Assembly (NCBI RefSeq): GCF_002797935.1
Contig: NZ_PGER01000001.1
Span: forward strand, 434,001 to 498,000
Direction: 5' to 3'
DNA from: Flavobacterium sp. 1
Lineage (GTDB): Bacteria; Bacteroidota; Bacteroidia; Flavobacteriales; Flavobacteriaceae
DNA: 64,000 nt
The notes under the pieces are model-generated. The model did no database searches. It was not told the origin of the DNA and saw only the letters and a program-made list of their open reading frames with translations. The position numbers and the translations under genes were made by a program. This document shows, piece after piece, positions 52,495-62,519 of this stretch (positions are counted from its first letter, which is position 1; each line of letters opens with the position of its first letter).

Positions 52495-54102
52495 ATGAAA
52501 AAAATAATATTATCAGTACTAGCTTTTGCTGTATTTGCAGTTTCTTGTGAAGATTTTATCGATAAAGAACAAAGAGGAAAGCAAACTTTAGAGAACTACT
52601 TTCAAACAGCAACAGAATGCGAAAACTATGTAAATGAATTAACGCACAGATTATTGCTGACAAATGATTGGTATGCATTACTCGCGCCAAGATTGACAAA
52701 CGAAACAGCTACAGATGATGCTTGGATGGGTAATACAGGACAGGACAGCGGTGCTTTCAGACCTTGTGCGCAGTACATTGTTACGCCTGAAAACATGGGA
52801 TCGATGAACAGTATTTATACAGCTCATTATTATACCATTCAATCGGCTAATACTGGTTTAGAAAAAATGGCTTTGTCACCGCTTTCTGATACGCAGAAAA
52901 ATCAATATGTAGGTGAATCATTGTTTATTCGTGCCTATTGCTACTATGAATTGGTAAATCTTTTTGGAGATGTTCCATTATATACAACATCTCTTGGAAC
53001 TGCTGATTTGAAATTACAGCGCAGTCCTGCTGCTACTGTTTATGCTCAAATTGAGGCCGATCTTAAAGAATCTGCAGCAAAATTAGAAACTATTCCAGTT
53101 GACAGAAACGGAAGAGTAAACAAATGGGCAGCTTATGCTTTATTAGCTCGTGTATCTTTGTTTCAAGGAAAATGGGCCGAAGCAAAACAATATTCAAACA
53201 AAGTTATTACTGAAGGGCCTTACGCTCTTGAAGCAGATTTCTTGAACATCTGGAATGTGAATAATCACAATGGTGTTGAATCAATTTTAGAGGCTCAATC
53301 ATCTTCTGTACAGGATAAGAATTTAGGATCCATGTTACCTACTTTCTCAGGAGCAAGAGGCGAAGACAAGAAAAATTTCCCAAGCAATGATGCTAAAGAT
53401 GTTATTGACGGCTGGGGATGGTGTATGCCAACCAGCGACTTGGAGAATGCTTATATTTCTGAAAATGATGTGATACGCCGCAGAAGCACAATCACTAAAT
53501 GGGGTGAAGCTGCTTATGGTGATGAGGTGCTGAACCCAACGCATAAATTCAGTTTGAACGATAATAAATCAGGACGTATCTGCCGTAAATATTATATTCC
53601 TATAGCGACTCGCCGTGCTTTGGACAAAAAAGACGGTAAATTACCATTGAATGTGCCATTGATTCGTTTGGCCGAAATGTATTTGACAAGAGCAGAAGCA
53701 GCTTATCAATTAGGTGATGCTGGAGGAGCTTTGGCAGATATCAATATTATCAGAGCCCGTGTAAAACTTGACGCTAAAGTAGGTATGGCAGGTCCAAATT
53801 TATTGCGACAAATCTATAAAGAGCGTCGTTTAGAATTGGCTTTCGAAGGATTACGTTTATTTGATATCCGTCGTGAGAAAGATCCAAGCACTGGAAGACC
53901 GGTTATAGAGTCTTTGATGGGAGCCAACGGAACTTTTGTTAAATACAACTTGAGTTCTACTGATCCTTATGAAACTACTAATTTGAAAGAAGCGCAAGAC
54001 AAAGGAATCAATTTTAACCCTGCTAAAAATTTATTATGGCCAATTCCTCAATTGGAAATAGATTTAAGTGGTGGTTTAATTACACAAAATCCTGGTTACT
54101 AA
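52495..54102 (+). CDS. susD-like: SusD/RagB-family nutrient-binding lipoprotein
   Basis: A 535-residue outer-membrane lipoprotein (lipobox AVSCEDFI) with the SusD fold. TPR-like helical parts include YVGESLFIRAYCYYELVNLFGDVPLYT, KWAAYALLARVSLFQGKWAEA and PLIRLAEMYLTRAEAAYQLGD. The C-terminal part RQIYKERRLELAFEGLRLFDIRRE is diagnostic. It binds the glycan and caps the SusC barrel. It follows susC by 11 nt and precedes the GH30 gene by 1 nt, forming one operon. The specific ligand cannot be inferred from this sequence, only from the neighbouring enzymes. Confidence 0.95.
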   Translation: MKKIILSVLAFAVFAVSCEDFIDKEQRGKQTLENYFQTATECENYVNELTHRLLLTNDWYALLAPRLTNETATDDAWMGNTGQDSGAFRPCAQYIVTPENMGSMNSIYTAHYYTIQSANTGLEKMALSPLSDTQKNQYVGESLFIRAYCYYELVNLFGDVPLYTTSLGTADLKLQRSPAATVYAQIEADLKESAAKLETIPVDRNGRVNKWAAYALLARVSLFQGKWAEAKQYSNKVITEGPYALEADFLNIWNVNNHNGVESILEAQSSSVQDKNLGSMLPTFSGARGEDKKNFPSNDAKDVIDGWGWCMPTSDLENAYISENDVIRRRSTITKWGEAAYGDEVLNPTHKFSLNDNKSGRICRKYYIPIATRRALDKKDGKLPLNVPLIRLAEMYLTRAEAAYQLGDAGGALADINIIRARVKLDAKVGMAGPNLLRQIYKERRLELAFEGLRLFDIRREKDPSTGRPVIESLMGANGTFVKYNLSSTDPYETTNLKEAQDKGINFNPAKNLLWPIPQLEIDLSGGLITQNPGY

Positions 54103-54103
54103 T

Positions 54104-55747
54104 ATGAGTAATATTAAAAACTATAAAGTAAGCCTGCTATTTGCGGGCTTGCTTTTAATCAGTTCACCGTTCATTAGCTGCAGTTCTTCTGATAATACAG
54201 ATGATCCACAGCCTGTTAATCCTACCACAAGAGATCTGAATGTGAATCTTGATGCAAATCTTCAGACAATGGAAAGTTTTGGAGCATCTGATGCTTGGCA
54301 GTGTAATTTTATTGGTAAAAACTGGCCTCAGGATAAAAGAAACAATATCGCTGATTTATTATTCAGTAAAGATGTAGATGCTGATGGAAATCCAAAAGGA
54401 ATCGGATTGTCATTATGGCGTTTTAATCTTGGTGCTGGAAGTACAGAGCAGGGGGATGCAAGTGATATTGGAGATGAATGGAGACGTACCGAATGTTTTA
54501 CTGCTGATGGTGTTACTTATGATATGACCAAGCAGGCTGGACAAATATGGTTTATGAAAGCGGCTAAAGCACGAGGAGTTGAAAAGTTATTGGCTTTCGC
54601 CAATAGTGCTCCTGTTTATTTAACGAATAATGGTAAAGCACACGCAAGCATTAAAGAGTTTTACAATCTGAAAGACGGTAAAATGCCTGAATTGGCAGAT
54701 TTTTGGGTGAATTCAATTGATAAATTGAAAACAGTTCATGGTTTGACAATCGATTATATCAGCCCTTTCAATGAACCGCAATATGAGTGGGACGGAACAA
54801 ACCAGGAAGGTTCGCCTGCTACAAACGCAAATATTTACAATTTGGTATCTGTTTTATCTCCAAAACTGCAGACAAAAGGACTTAGTTCCCAAATTGTTGT
54901 AGGAGAAGCAGGAGCTTATGAGCCATTGTATAAAACGGTGAGCAGTACAGCCAGCAGATCGGGTCAGATTGATTATTTCTTTGGACCAAATTCTACAAAA
55001 AATATTGCTTCAATGAGCAATGTGAAGAAAACAATATCTGGTCACAGTTATTGGCAGGCTTGGCCATTGAATGAGCTTATTACATCAAGACAATTGGCCG
55101 CTTCAAAAATTATGACAGCTCCGGGACTTAGTCTTTGGTCTTCTGAATATTGTGTTCTTGAAAGCCCTGGAACTTCTGAATTGATAGGCGGTGGTGGTCC
55201 TGGAAGAGACTTGGGAATACAGTTAGCGCTGTGGACAGCCCGTATTATTAGTACAGACATTTCTATTGGAGGTGTTACTTCATGGCAGTGGTGGACAGCA
55301 ATTAGCCGTGGTGATTATAAAGACGGTCTGATTCACGTAGATGACGGCGCATCGAAAGGAGCCGGAAATGCTAATTATTGTAAAAATGACGGTTTCGTTA
55401 GGGAATCCAAAACTCTTTGGGCTTTAGGGAATTTCTCATTCTTTGTCAAACCGGGAATGGTACGAGTTCAGATCCCAGGATTGGATAATGCTGCAGCAGC
55501 TACTGATGTAATGCTCACTGCTTACAAAGATGCAACTGCTAAAAAACTGGTAATCGTTGCTGTAAATTTCAGCAGTACTGCCAGAACGTACAAACTGAAT
55601 CTTTCAGGAGGGACTCTGACTAACAATAAATTTACACCATATACGACTTCAGATACCAAAAGTCTGAAAAAAGGAACTGATGTAGATGCGACAAGTTTTG
55701 AGATAGGAGCAAGATCAGTTGTAACATACGTTGGTAGCTACAAATAA
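54104..55747 (+). CDS. Surface lipoprotein glycoside hydrolase GH30 (copy 1)
   Basis: A 547-residue lipoprotein (lipobox FISCSSSDN) with a GH30 TIM barrel and a C-terminal beta domain (about 450-545). The acid/base is E224 in SPFNEPQYEW and the nucleophile is E348 in LWSSEYCVLES, 124 residues apart as expected. The opening MESFGASDAWQCNFIGKNWP and WRFNLGAGSTEQG are shared with the enzyme at 58884, its paralogue. GH30 enzymes act on beta-1,6-glucan, beta-1,6-galactan or xylan; the subfamily cannot be settled here. Given the GH27 and GH43 neighbours, beta-1,6-galactan is favoured. Its start is 1 nt after the susD stop, so it is part of the core operon and should act at the cell surface. Confidence 0.9.
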   Translation: MSNIKNYKVSLLFAGLLLISSPFISCSSSDNTDDPQPVNPTTRDLNVNLDANLQTMESFGASDAWQCNFIGKNWPQDKRNNIADLLFSKDVDADGNPKGIGLSLWRFNLGAGSTEQGDASDIGDEWRRTECFTADGVTYDMTKQAGQIWFMKAAKARGVEKLLAFANSAPVYLTNNGKAHASIKEFYNLKDGKMPELADFWVNSIDKLKTVHGLTIDYISPFNEPQYEWDGTNQEGSPATNANIYNLVSVLSPKLQTKGLSSQIVVGEAGAYEPLYKTVSSTASRSGQIDYFFGPNSTKNIASMSNVKKTISGHSYWQAWPLNELITSRQLAASKIMTAPGLSLWSSEYCVLESPGTSELIGGGGPGRDLGIQLALWTARIISTDISIGGVTSWQWWTAISRGDYKDGLIHVDDGASKGAGNANYCKNDGFVRESKTLWALGNFSFFVKPGMVRVQIPGLDNAAAATDVMLTAYKDATAKKLVIVAVNFSSTARTYKLNLSGGTLTNNKFTPYTTSDTKSLKKGTDVDATSFEIGARSVVTYVGSYK

Positions 55748-55784
55748 AATGTTTTTTGGATAGAACTTTGTTTTGCTTTTTTTA

Positions 55785-55816
55785 CCCCTAATTTCATGAA
55801 TTAGAGTTGTTAGGGG
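55785..55816 (+). other. Hairpin after the first GH30 gene
   Basis: CCCCTAA (55785-55791) and TTAGGGG (55810-55816) pair over 7 bp, with a possible inner stem CTAATT/GAATTAG. A U-tract is missing on the plus strand, so this may be an mRNA-stabilising or attenuating structure rather than a true terminator. Confidence 0.4.
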
Positions 55817-55937
55817 CAAAAAAGGCAGGGCAAAAAAAAAGATATATAATTAGCTGTCATATTGTACATGCTATTTGTGAGCTGCAATTTGCATGGATCT
55901 GATATAAGTTAAAATAAGTGAAAAACAATTGACAATC

Positions 55938-58766
55938 ATGAGACAAAAATATTTCCTATTAGGGGTTTTATTGTTAGGATTTGGAATAATAAACATAAAT
56001 GCACAATCTAGCACAAGTGATAACTTAATAGCACAGCCTATTACAGATAACACAGTGCCATTTAGTGTTTTGGATAATGGTATTTCAGCTCCTGTTACAT
56101 GGGGACTTGATACCGCTTGGCCTGATGAAAATAATATGCGTAGAGGCGTATCTTTTATGGGCAAAGAAAATGTTGATATTGTAAGAATATCATTTCAGCC
56201 TACTCGTGAACTGGTTAATGGTGAATTTCAAAGCGGAAACTATGTAGGATCGGATGGAAAAACGTACAGCAGTCAAACAGATTGGCTGGACAAACGTCTT
56301 GCTCTTGTGGCTTTGACAGGAGAAAACACAAAAGTGGCATTCAATTGTGACCATCCTTTTGTAGCTTCTTGGTTTAGTCCTGCAGACCGTGCTGTGTATG
56401 CTGCACGCTGGGAACAGCTGATTTACGCAAGTACAAAATATGCTCAGGGAAAAGGGAGAACCGTAGTATCTGTAGCGCCCTTTAATGAACCAGATAATGG
56501 ATGGGGGCAGGGTACTGTTTCAAACTTTAATGATATTGCTGCTCGTCTAAAGACTAACCCTTATTTTTCTGCTATCCGTGTTTCGGGAGGAAATACGCTC
56601 AATTGCGATCTGGCTCATAATTGGTATGACCAGTTAAAGTCTAATTTAGATGAAGGAAACACCCATCAGCTTGCCGGTGGATTTGATGGTTATGCAAGTT
56701 TTTTTGAGAAAGTCCGAAGTGACGGCAAGCATGCTACCGCAGATGAATTACACAATGTAATGGAAGCAATAGTTGGTATCCAATACGGTATGCAGACTGG
56801 AATATGGTGGGGTACTGCCGAACTTGCAAGAGGTGAATTTGTAAAAGCAAGCCGAAACGGAAAACGATTGGCTTATGCAGAAAATCGTCCAAAGTGGACA
56901 GCCGCCGCAGTTTATAAAACAAGCCAAGGCAACGTACAGGCATTTGGAGGAACTTCTGAACGACAGGCTGTAGCCACTTCGTACCGTTTTATATCAAAAG
57001 ACAAAGAGGTTTATTTTGATGGTTATGGCCCACAACGTGAATATACGATGCAACTGCCCGGGGGTACTGGCTACCAAAAGGGACAAACCAATGCCGAAAG
57101 AGTTGTTAATATTACTTGGGGTGATGATATACAGCCGGTTATTAATGGCCGTTATATATTAGTAAATCGCAAAAGCGGAAAAGTATTGGAAGTAGAGAAT
57201 GGCTCTTATAATGCAGGCTCAAACATTCGGCAATACAATTATAATTCAAGTGTAGCATATCAGCAATGGAATGTAACTCCAGTCGATTCTAGGATTGGCG
57301 GTGATTTCAGCTATTTTACAATAACTGCACAGCATAGTGGCATGTCTCTGGATATCTATAATTTTTCGTTAGAAGATGGGGGAAATATTGTTGTTTGGAA
57401 TGATCTTAAATCGGCAAACCAGCAATGGTATTTGGATTATGTCGAAGATGGATGGTTTTATATTCACAGCCGATTCAGTGCAAAATGTCTGCAGGTTGCT
57501 AGTACAGGCGATAATATTGAACAATCCGAAAAATCTGGCGGGACTCAGCAGCAATGGCGTTTAATCCCTATTGGTGTTCCTATAGATTTTGTATCTCCTA
57601 GTGCTCCAGGTAATTTGACAGCCACAGCTAATACAGCATCTATTCGGTTAGACTGGACGCCTAGTACGGATACAGATGTTGCTGGCTATACAGTTTTTAG
57701 AGCCGAATCGAAAGGTGGATCTTATAATACAATAGCTCGAAATATAAAAACAACTTCTTTTGTTGACAATACGACTGCTACAGGGAAGCCTTATTTTTAT
57801 GTAATCAAAGCAATAGATAATTCGTTGAATCGTTCTGTTTATTCGAATGAAGCTTCGGCTACAGCCACAGGCAATAAAGATATTATAGCACATTTTCAAT
57901 TTGATGATAATACATTAGACAAAACTATTCAATTAAACCACAGTGCTTCATACGGTGATATTGCCTTTGTTGAAGGAAAAATAGGCTCAAAAGCAATTTC
58001 GTTGAAAGGCACTAATGGTTTCCTGCAGCTTCCAGCTAATGTGGCTAATCATGATGACAGTACCATCGCAGCATGGGTAAACTGGAAAGGCGGAAATGAG
58101 TGGCAGCGAATTTTTGACTTTGGAAATGGTGTGGATGAAAATATGTTTTTAACTACCAATGCTTACGGCGGTAATTTACGTTTTGTAATCAAGAATGCAA
58201 ATGGTGAGATCCAAATGGAGACTGCCAAGTTAGCCACCTCTACTTGGGTACATGTTGCTGTAACAATAAGCAAAACACAAGGTTTAAAAATGTATGTTGA
58301 TGGTAAATTAGTAAAACAGCTGGATAACTCCACTGTCAGTCCAAATGATTTTAAGCCAATTCTTAATTATATCGGCCGCAGCCAATATACTGCTGATCCA
58401 TTATTTAATGGCTCTATAGACGATTTCAGGATTTACAATTATGCATTATCTGAAAACGAAATAGCAGCTCTGGTTACTAACAATTTAGGTGTAGATTCTA
58501 ATGAGATGAACAAAGGCGGGTCGGCGAATGTGTCGTTATGGCCTGTTCCTGCTAATGAGGTGCTATCTATGGGGCTTGCAGAAATGAATAGTACTGCATC
58601 AGCTCTTGTTGTATATGATATGCAAGGAAAAATTGTTATGAACAAAACGTATAGTGATAGTAAAAATATTGAACTGGATACTTCTTATCTTCCATCTGGC
58701 ACTTATATACTGAAATTGAAAAATGACGAAAAATCAGTAGTCAAACAATTTATTGTAAGGCATTGA
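55938..58766 (+). CDS. Modular T9SS-secreted enzyme: unassigned glycosidase, ricin-type CBM13, FN3, LamG, type A sorting domain
   Basis: A 942-residue exported protein. The ATG at 55938 begins MRQKYFLLGVLLLGFGIINI; an upstream TTG adds only three residues. Order: catalytic region (about 30-390) with SVAPFNEPDNGWGQG, whose Glu after Asn is the pattern of a clan GH-A acid/base, and possible nucleophiles in NVMEAIVG or AYAENRP; ricin-type lectin repeats (about 395-540, QQWNV, QQWYL, QQWRL); FN3 (about 547-635); LamG-type domain (about 645-830, SIDDFRIYNYALSE); and a C-terminal type A sorting domain (SLWPVPANEVLSMG, VKQFIVRH). I cannot assign the catalytic part to a GH family. It lies 190 nt after a GH30 gene and 117 nt before a second. 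Confidence 0.8.
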   Translation: MRQKYFLLGVLLLGFGIININAQSSTSDNLIAQPITDNTVPFSVLDNGISAPVTWGLDTAWPDENNMRRGVSFMGKENVDIVRISFQPTRELVNGEFQSGNYVGSDGKTYSSQTDWLDKRLALVALTGENTKVAFNCDHPFVASWFSPADRAVYAARWEQLIYASTKYAQGKGRTVVSVAPFNEPDNGWGQGTVSNFNDIAARLKTNPYFSAIRVSGGNTLNCDLAHNWYDQLKSNLDEGNTHQLAGGFDGYASFFEKVRSDGKHATADELHNVMEAIVGIQYGMQTGIWWGTAELARGEFVKASRNGKRLAYAENRPKWTAAAVYKTSQGNVQAFGGTSERQAVATSYRFISKDKEVYFDGYGPQREYTMQLPGGTGYQKGQTNAERVVNITWGDDIQPVINGRYILVNRKSGKVLEVENGSYNAGSNIRQYNYNSSVAYQQWNVTPVDSRIGGDFSYFTITAQHSGMSLDIYNFSLEDGGNIVVWNDLKSANQQWYLDYVEDGWFYIHSRFSAKCLQVASTGDNIEQSEKSGGTQQQWRLIPIGVPIDFVSPSAPGNLTATANTASIRLDWTPSTDTDVAGYTVFRAESKGGSYNTIARNIKTTSFVDNTTATGKPYFYVIKAIDNSLNRSVYSNEASATATGNKDIIAHFQFDDNTLDKTIQLNHSASYGDIAFVEGKIGSKAISLKGTNGFLQLPANVANHDDSTIAAWVNWKGGNEWQRIFDFGNGVDENMFLTTNAYGGNLRFVIKNANGEIQMETAKLATSTWVHVAVTISKTQGLKMYVDGKLVKQLDNSTVSPNDFKPILNYIGRSQYTADPLFNGSIDDFRIYNYALSENEIAALVTNNLGVDSNEMNKGGSANVSLWPVPANEVLSMGLAEMNSTASALVVYDMQGKIVMNKTYSDSKNIELDTSYLPSGTYILKLKNDEKSVVKQFIVRH

Positions 58767-58883
58767 TTTTTGCTCAGATTATGATATTTTTTACAGATTC
58801 TCCCGCAAGTTAAAAAGCAAAATCTCCTGCCGGTTATCGTAAAAACTAATAATAGTTATAATATTAATACAAAGAATAAAAAA

Positions 58884-60467
58884 ATGAAAAAGGTATATGT
58901 TTCGCTTGTATTGCTAATGAGTATGCACTCTTTTGCACAGCGAACAATTAGCATTAGTACCGATAATGTAGTACAGACCATGGATGGATTTGGTGGTTCA
59001 GATGCTTGGAGATGCCAATTTGTTGGCAAAAACTGGCCAGAGCAAAAAAAGAACGCCATTGCCGATTTACTGTTTAGCAAAGAAATTGATGCCGAAGGTA
59101 ATCCTAAAGGAATCGGACTTTCTATCTGGAGATTCAATCTCGGGGCAGGGAGTACTGAACAAGGGGAAAACAGCAGGGTATCTGATGAATGGAGACGTAG
59201 TGAATGTTTCCTGAATGCAGATGGAACCTATGATTTTTCAAAACAGGAAGGGCAAAGATGGTTTTTGCAGGCGGCCAAAAAACGCGGTGTGGAAAAGTAT
59301 CTGATTTTTACAAACAGTCCTCCGGTTTATATGACAAACAACGGATTGTCTTTTGCAACTCAAAAAAACAAACTGAATCTGAAAGAAGGATCAATTCCAA
59401 AATTCGCCGATTTTTTTGTAAAAAGCATTCAGGGATTAGAGAAAAAGGAAGGAATTAAGTTTGACTACGTGAGCCCAATAAATGAGCCTCAATGGGAATG
59501 GATGCCCAATAATGGCGATAAAAACAGCCAGGAAGGAACGCCTGCTACCAATCAGGAAATTTACGATTTGACAAAGGCGCTTTCTGAAAAATTAAAAGCT
59601 CAAAAAATGAGCACAGAAATTGTTATTGCCGAGGCGGGACAAATCAATTATTTGTATGAAAATGTAAATGGAGAAAATCGTGACAATCAGATCGATTACT
59701 TTTTTGGTGATTCAAAAACCAATATTTCAAAATTGCCGAATGTAAAAAATTCCATTTTGGCTCACAGTTATTTTACAACTTGGCCTGTTGATAAACAGGT
59801 TTTAAGCCGAAAATTGATTGCTGCAAATGTTAAGCAGCATCCGGGTTTAAAATATTGGCAGTCGGAATACTGTATTTTAGAAAATCCTGGAGAAGCTGAA
59901 ATCCCAGGCGGAACTGGAGGCGGCAGGGATTTAGGTATGCAGACAGCTTTGTTTGTGGCTCGTTTGATACACAATGATATTGCCCTTGCTAATGCGGCTT
60001 CATGGCAATGGTGGACATCAATTACCCGTGTAGATTATAAAGACGGCTTGATTTATCTCGATGATGGAAAAAGCAAAGGAGGAACAACACCTGATTATGT
60101 TCGAAATGATGGAGAATTTCATGATTCAAAACTGCTTTGGGCTTTAGGAAATTATTCATTGTTTGTGCGCCCGGGAATGCTAAGAATTGATGTTCCTAAT
60201 CAGGATGAATTGGGAGCTGCTAATGATGTGATGCTTACAGCTTATAAAGATACTGCAAATAAAAAACTGGTTGTTGTTGCTGTAAATTGTGGCAAATCGG
60301 ATCAGAAGTATGCTTTTAATTTAACAAAAGGAACGCTGAAAAATAATGAGCTGACTCCGTATGTTACTTCCGAAAGTTCCAATTTAAAAAGATTCGATAT
60401 TCAAAAGATTGATAATTTGGTAGTTCCGGCGAGATCAGTTGTAACATTCGTGGGAGAATTCAAATAA
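58884..60467 (+). CDS. Secreted glycoside hydrolase GH30 (copy 2)
   Basis: A 527-residue paralogue of the enzyme at 54104. The signal peptide (MKKVYVSLVLLMSMHSFAQ) lacks a lipobox, so this copy is likely periplasmic or soluble outside rather than anchored. The acid/base is E201 in SPINEPQWEW and the nucleophile is E328 in YWQSEYCILEN. The shared start of the fold is MDGFGGSDAWRCQFVGKNWP with WRFNLGAGSTEQG. Differences in loops (MPNNGDKNSQEGTPATNQ, where copy 1 has DGTNQEGSPATN) may change subsite use. One enzyme on the surface and one further in suggests stepwise depolymerisation. The gene lies 189 nt before the GH27 gene on the same strand. Confidence 0.9.
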   Translation: MKKVYVSLVLLMSMHSFAQRTISISTDNVVQTMDGFGGSDAWRCQFVGKNWPEQKKNAIADLLFSKEIDAEGNPKGIGLSIWRFNLGAGSTEQGENSRVSDEWRRSECFLNADGTYDFSKQEGQRWFLQAAKKRGVEKYLIFTNSPPVYMTNNGLSFATQKNKLNLKEGSIPKFADFFVKSIQGLEKKEGIKFDYVSPINEPQWEWMPNNGDKNSQEGTPATNQEIYDLTKALSEKLKAQKMSTEIVIAEAGQINYLYENVNGENRDNQIDYFFGDSKTNISKLPNVKNSILAHSYFTTWPVDKQVLSRKLIAANVKQHPGLKYWQSEYCILENPGEAEIPGGTGGGRDLGMQTALFVARLIHNDIALANAASWQWWTSITRVDYKDGLIYLDDGKSKGGTTPDYVRNDGEFHDSKLLWALGNYSLFVRPGMLRIDVPNQDELGAANDVMLTAYKDTANKKLVVVAVNCGKSDQKYAFNLTKGTLKNNELTPYVTSESSNLKRFDIQKIDNLVVPARSVVTFVGEFK

Positions 60468-60656
60468 GGTATAATTTAAGTTTATTTTAAAGTTTTCAGA
60501 TAATTGAGGGATTCATAATTTGTAGACTTTTTTTATAATGTTGGTTTGTTTGGATATATTTTTTCAGGTACATTTACAAATGTATAAAAAACACTTATTT
60601 AATAATTTTTTTGCTTGAAATCAATATTTAAACAATTACAATAAAAAATAGCACTA

Positions 60657-62501
60657 ATGATTCGATATAAATTTCATAAAACGGCAGTTTCTGTTTTGTT
60701 TTTTTTAATAATTGGCCACATTGTTCAATCCCAAACTAAAACCGAATTCCATAGTTGGGCCCCCCAACCACCTATGGGATGGAACAGTTGGGATTGCTTT
60801 GGGCCTACAGTTACTGAAGCAGAGGTAAAGGCAAATGCCGATTATATGGCTAAATATTTAAAACCCTATGGCTGGGATTATATTATAGTCGATATCCGAT
60901 GGTATGTAGGGAACGACAAAGCACACGGATACAATGAAAAAGATCCTGATTATGTGATTGACCAATATGGCAGATTTATGCCTGCCGTAAACCGTTTTCC
61001 ATCCGCTGCGGGAGGAAAAGGGTTTAAACCATTGGCAGATTATCTTCATAAAAAAGGATTGAAATTTGGAATTCATATCATGAGAGGTATTCCGGTAATT
61101 GCTGTAAAACAAAACATTCCTATAAAAGGGACAAAGCTGACCGCCAGAGATATTTATTCGGATAAAGACCAGTGCAGCTGGTTGCATGATATGTACACCA
61201 TTGTTCCTGATAAACCGGGAGCTCAGGAATATTACAATTCTCTTTTTGAATTATATGCTTCTTGGGGACTTGATTTTGTGAAGATAGATGACCTTTCTTC
61301 ACCTATTTATTTTGAAGGCGAAATCGATATGATCCGTAAAGCGATTGACCGTACCGGACGCAAAATTGTATTGAGTACTTCGCCAGGCGAAACTCCTATT
61401 GCACATGCTGATCATGTTCAGAAAAATGCCAATATGTGGCGTACCGTTGGTGATTTTTGGGATAGCTGGCAACAGTTAAAAGATCATTTTGAAGTATTTG
61501 AGCGTTGGAATGCGTGGCGTACTTTTGGAGCCTATCCTGATGGCGATATGCTGCCCATGGGCCGTATTGGCATTAGAGCCGAAAGAGGAGACCCGCGTAT
61601 GACTTCTTTTACTAAAGATGAACAATATACTTTAATGACCTTATGGACAATCTTTAAGTCACCATTAATGTTTGGAGGGAATCTTCCTGATAATGATCCT
61701 TTCACACTTTCTTTACTGACGAATAAAAATGTCCTAAAAGTTCTTAACGAAAGTACTAATAACAAACCTCTTTTCACGGACAAAGACAAAGCCGCTTGGA
61801 TTGCAGATGAACCAGGAACAGGAGCTAAATATTTAGCGGTTTTCAACACAGCCGATCAGCACTTGATAACTGATGAAAAAGCAGTTTGGAACAGCGGATT
61901 GATTTCCAAAACAACTTCAGGTCAAAGTACCACAGTTGATATTAATATCTCGGGTGCTAAAAAGTTGTATTTGGTTGCAAATGACGGAGGTGATAAAACC
62001 GACTGGGATCACGCCAACTGGATAGAGCCAACTTTATATAATGATAAAGAATCGATTAAGCTTACTGATATAAAATGGAACAGAGCAACAGCCGGATGGG
62101 AAAAACCAAGAGTTGGCAAAAGTGTTTCAGGCAATACGCTTACCGTGAATAAAGTTAAATATGAAAACGGAATTGGCACACATTCTAATTCAATTATAGA
62201 GTTTGATTTACCGGAAGGCTATACTCATTTTAAGGCTCTTGTAGGATTGGATGAAGCTTGTGTGACCCAAAATACCGGAGCAACGGTTAACTTTTTTGTA
62301 TTTACAGAAAATCCTTCGGGACCGATGCCTCCGCCAAGTGCAAAAATTTCTGTCAATCTCAAAAACATTGGACTTTCTGATGAATATATAATCACCGATT
62401 TATGGTCGGGTAAAGTGCTTGGTAAATTCTCTGGTGAGTTTGCACCTGAAATTAACAGACATGGAGCAGGGTTATACAAAATTGTCAAAGTATCAAAATA
62501 G
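60657..62501 (+). CDS. GH27 glycosidase with NPCBM-type domain
   Basis: A 614-residue exported enzyme (signal peptide to about residue 24, HIVQSQ). The (beta/alpha)8 barrel has the GH27 start PPMGWNSWDCFGPTVTEAEV, YIIVDIRWY, and the nucleophile D211 in DFVKIDDLSSP; the acid/base is probably the Asp in RTVGDFWDSW. The C-terminal NPCBM-type beta domain spans about 465-590 (NGIGTHSNSIIEFDLPEGYT and LVGLDEACV). GH27 covers alpha-galactosidase, alpha-N-acetylgalactosaminidase and beta-L-arabinopyranosidase; the IDD where alpha-galactosidases usually have YCK leaves the choice open. It would trim terminal residues from the oligosaccharides made by the GH30 enzymes. The GH43 gene starts 18 nt downstream. 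Confidence 0.87.
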   Translation: MIRYKFHKTAVSVLFFLIIGHIVQSQTKTEFHSWAPQPPMGWNSWDCFGPTVTEAEVKANADYMAKYLKPYGWDYIIVDIRWYVGNDKAHGYNEKDPDYVIDQYGRFMPAVNRFPSAAGGKGFKPLADYLHKKGLKFGIHIMRGIPVIAVKQNIPIKGTKLTARDIYSDKDQCSWLHDMYTIVPDKPGAQEYYNSLFELYASWGLDFVKIDDLSSPIYFEGEIDMIRKAIDRTGRKIVLSTSPGETPIAHADHVQKNANMWRTVGDFWDSWQQLKDHFEVFERWNAWRTFGAYPDGDMLPMGRIGIRAERGDPRMTSFTKDEQYTLMTLWTIFKSPLMFGGNLPDNDPFTLSLLTNKNVLKVLNESTNNKPLFTDKDKAAWIADEPGTGAKYLAVFNTADQHLITDEKAVWNSGLISKTTSGQSTTVDINISGAKKLYLVANDGGDKTDWDHANWIEPTLYNDKESIKLTDIKWNRATAGWEKPRVGKSVSGNTLTVNKVKYENGIGTHSNSIIEFDLPEGYTHFKALVGLDEACVTQNTGATVNFFVFTENPSGPMPPPSAKISVNLKNIGLSDEYIITDLWSGKVLGKFSGEFAPEINRHGAGLYKIVKVSK

Positions 62502-62519
62502 TAATTTCATAAAAAAAGC

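Noticed and set aside
55785..55816. Rho-independent terminator after the first GH30 gene
   Set aside because: The stem is present but is followed by CAAAAAA rather than a T-run on the coding strand; recorded as a hairpin only.
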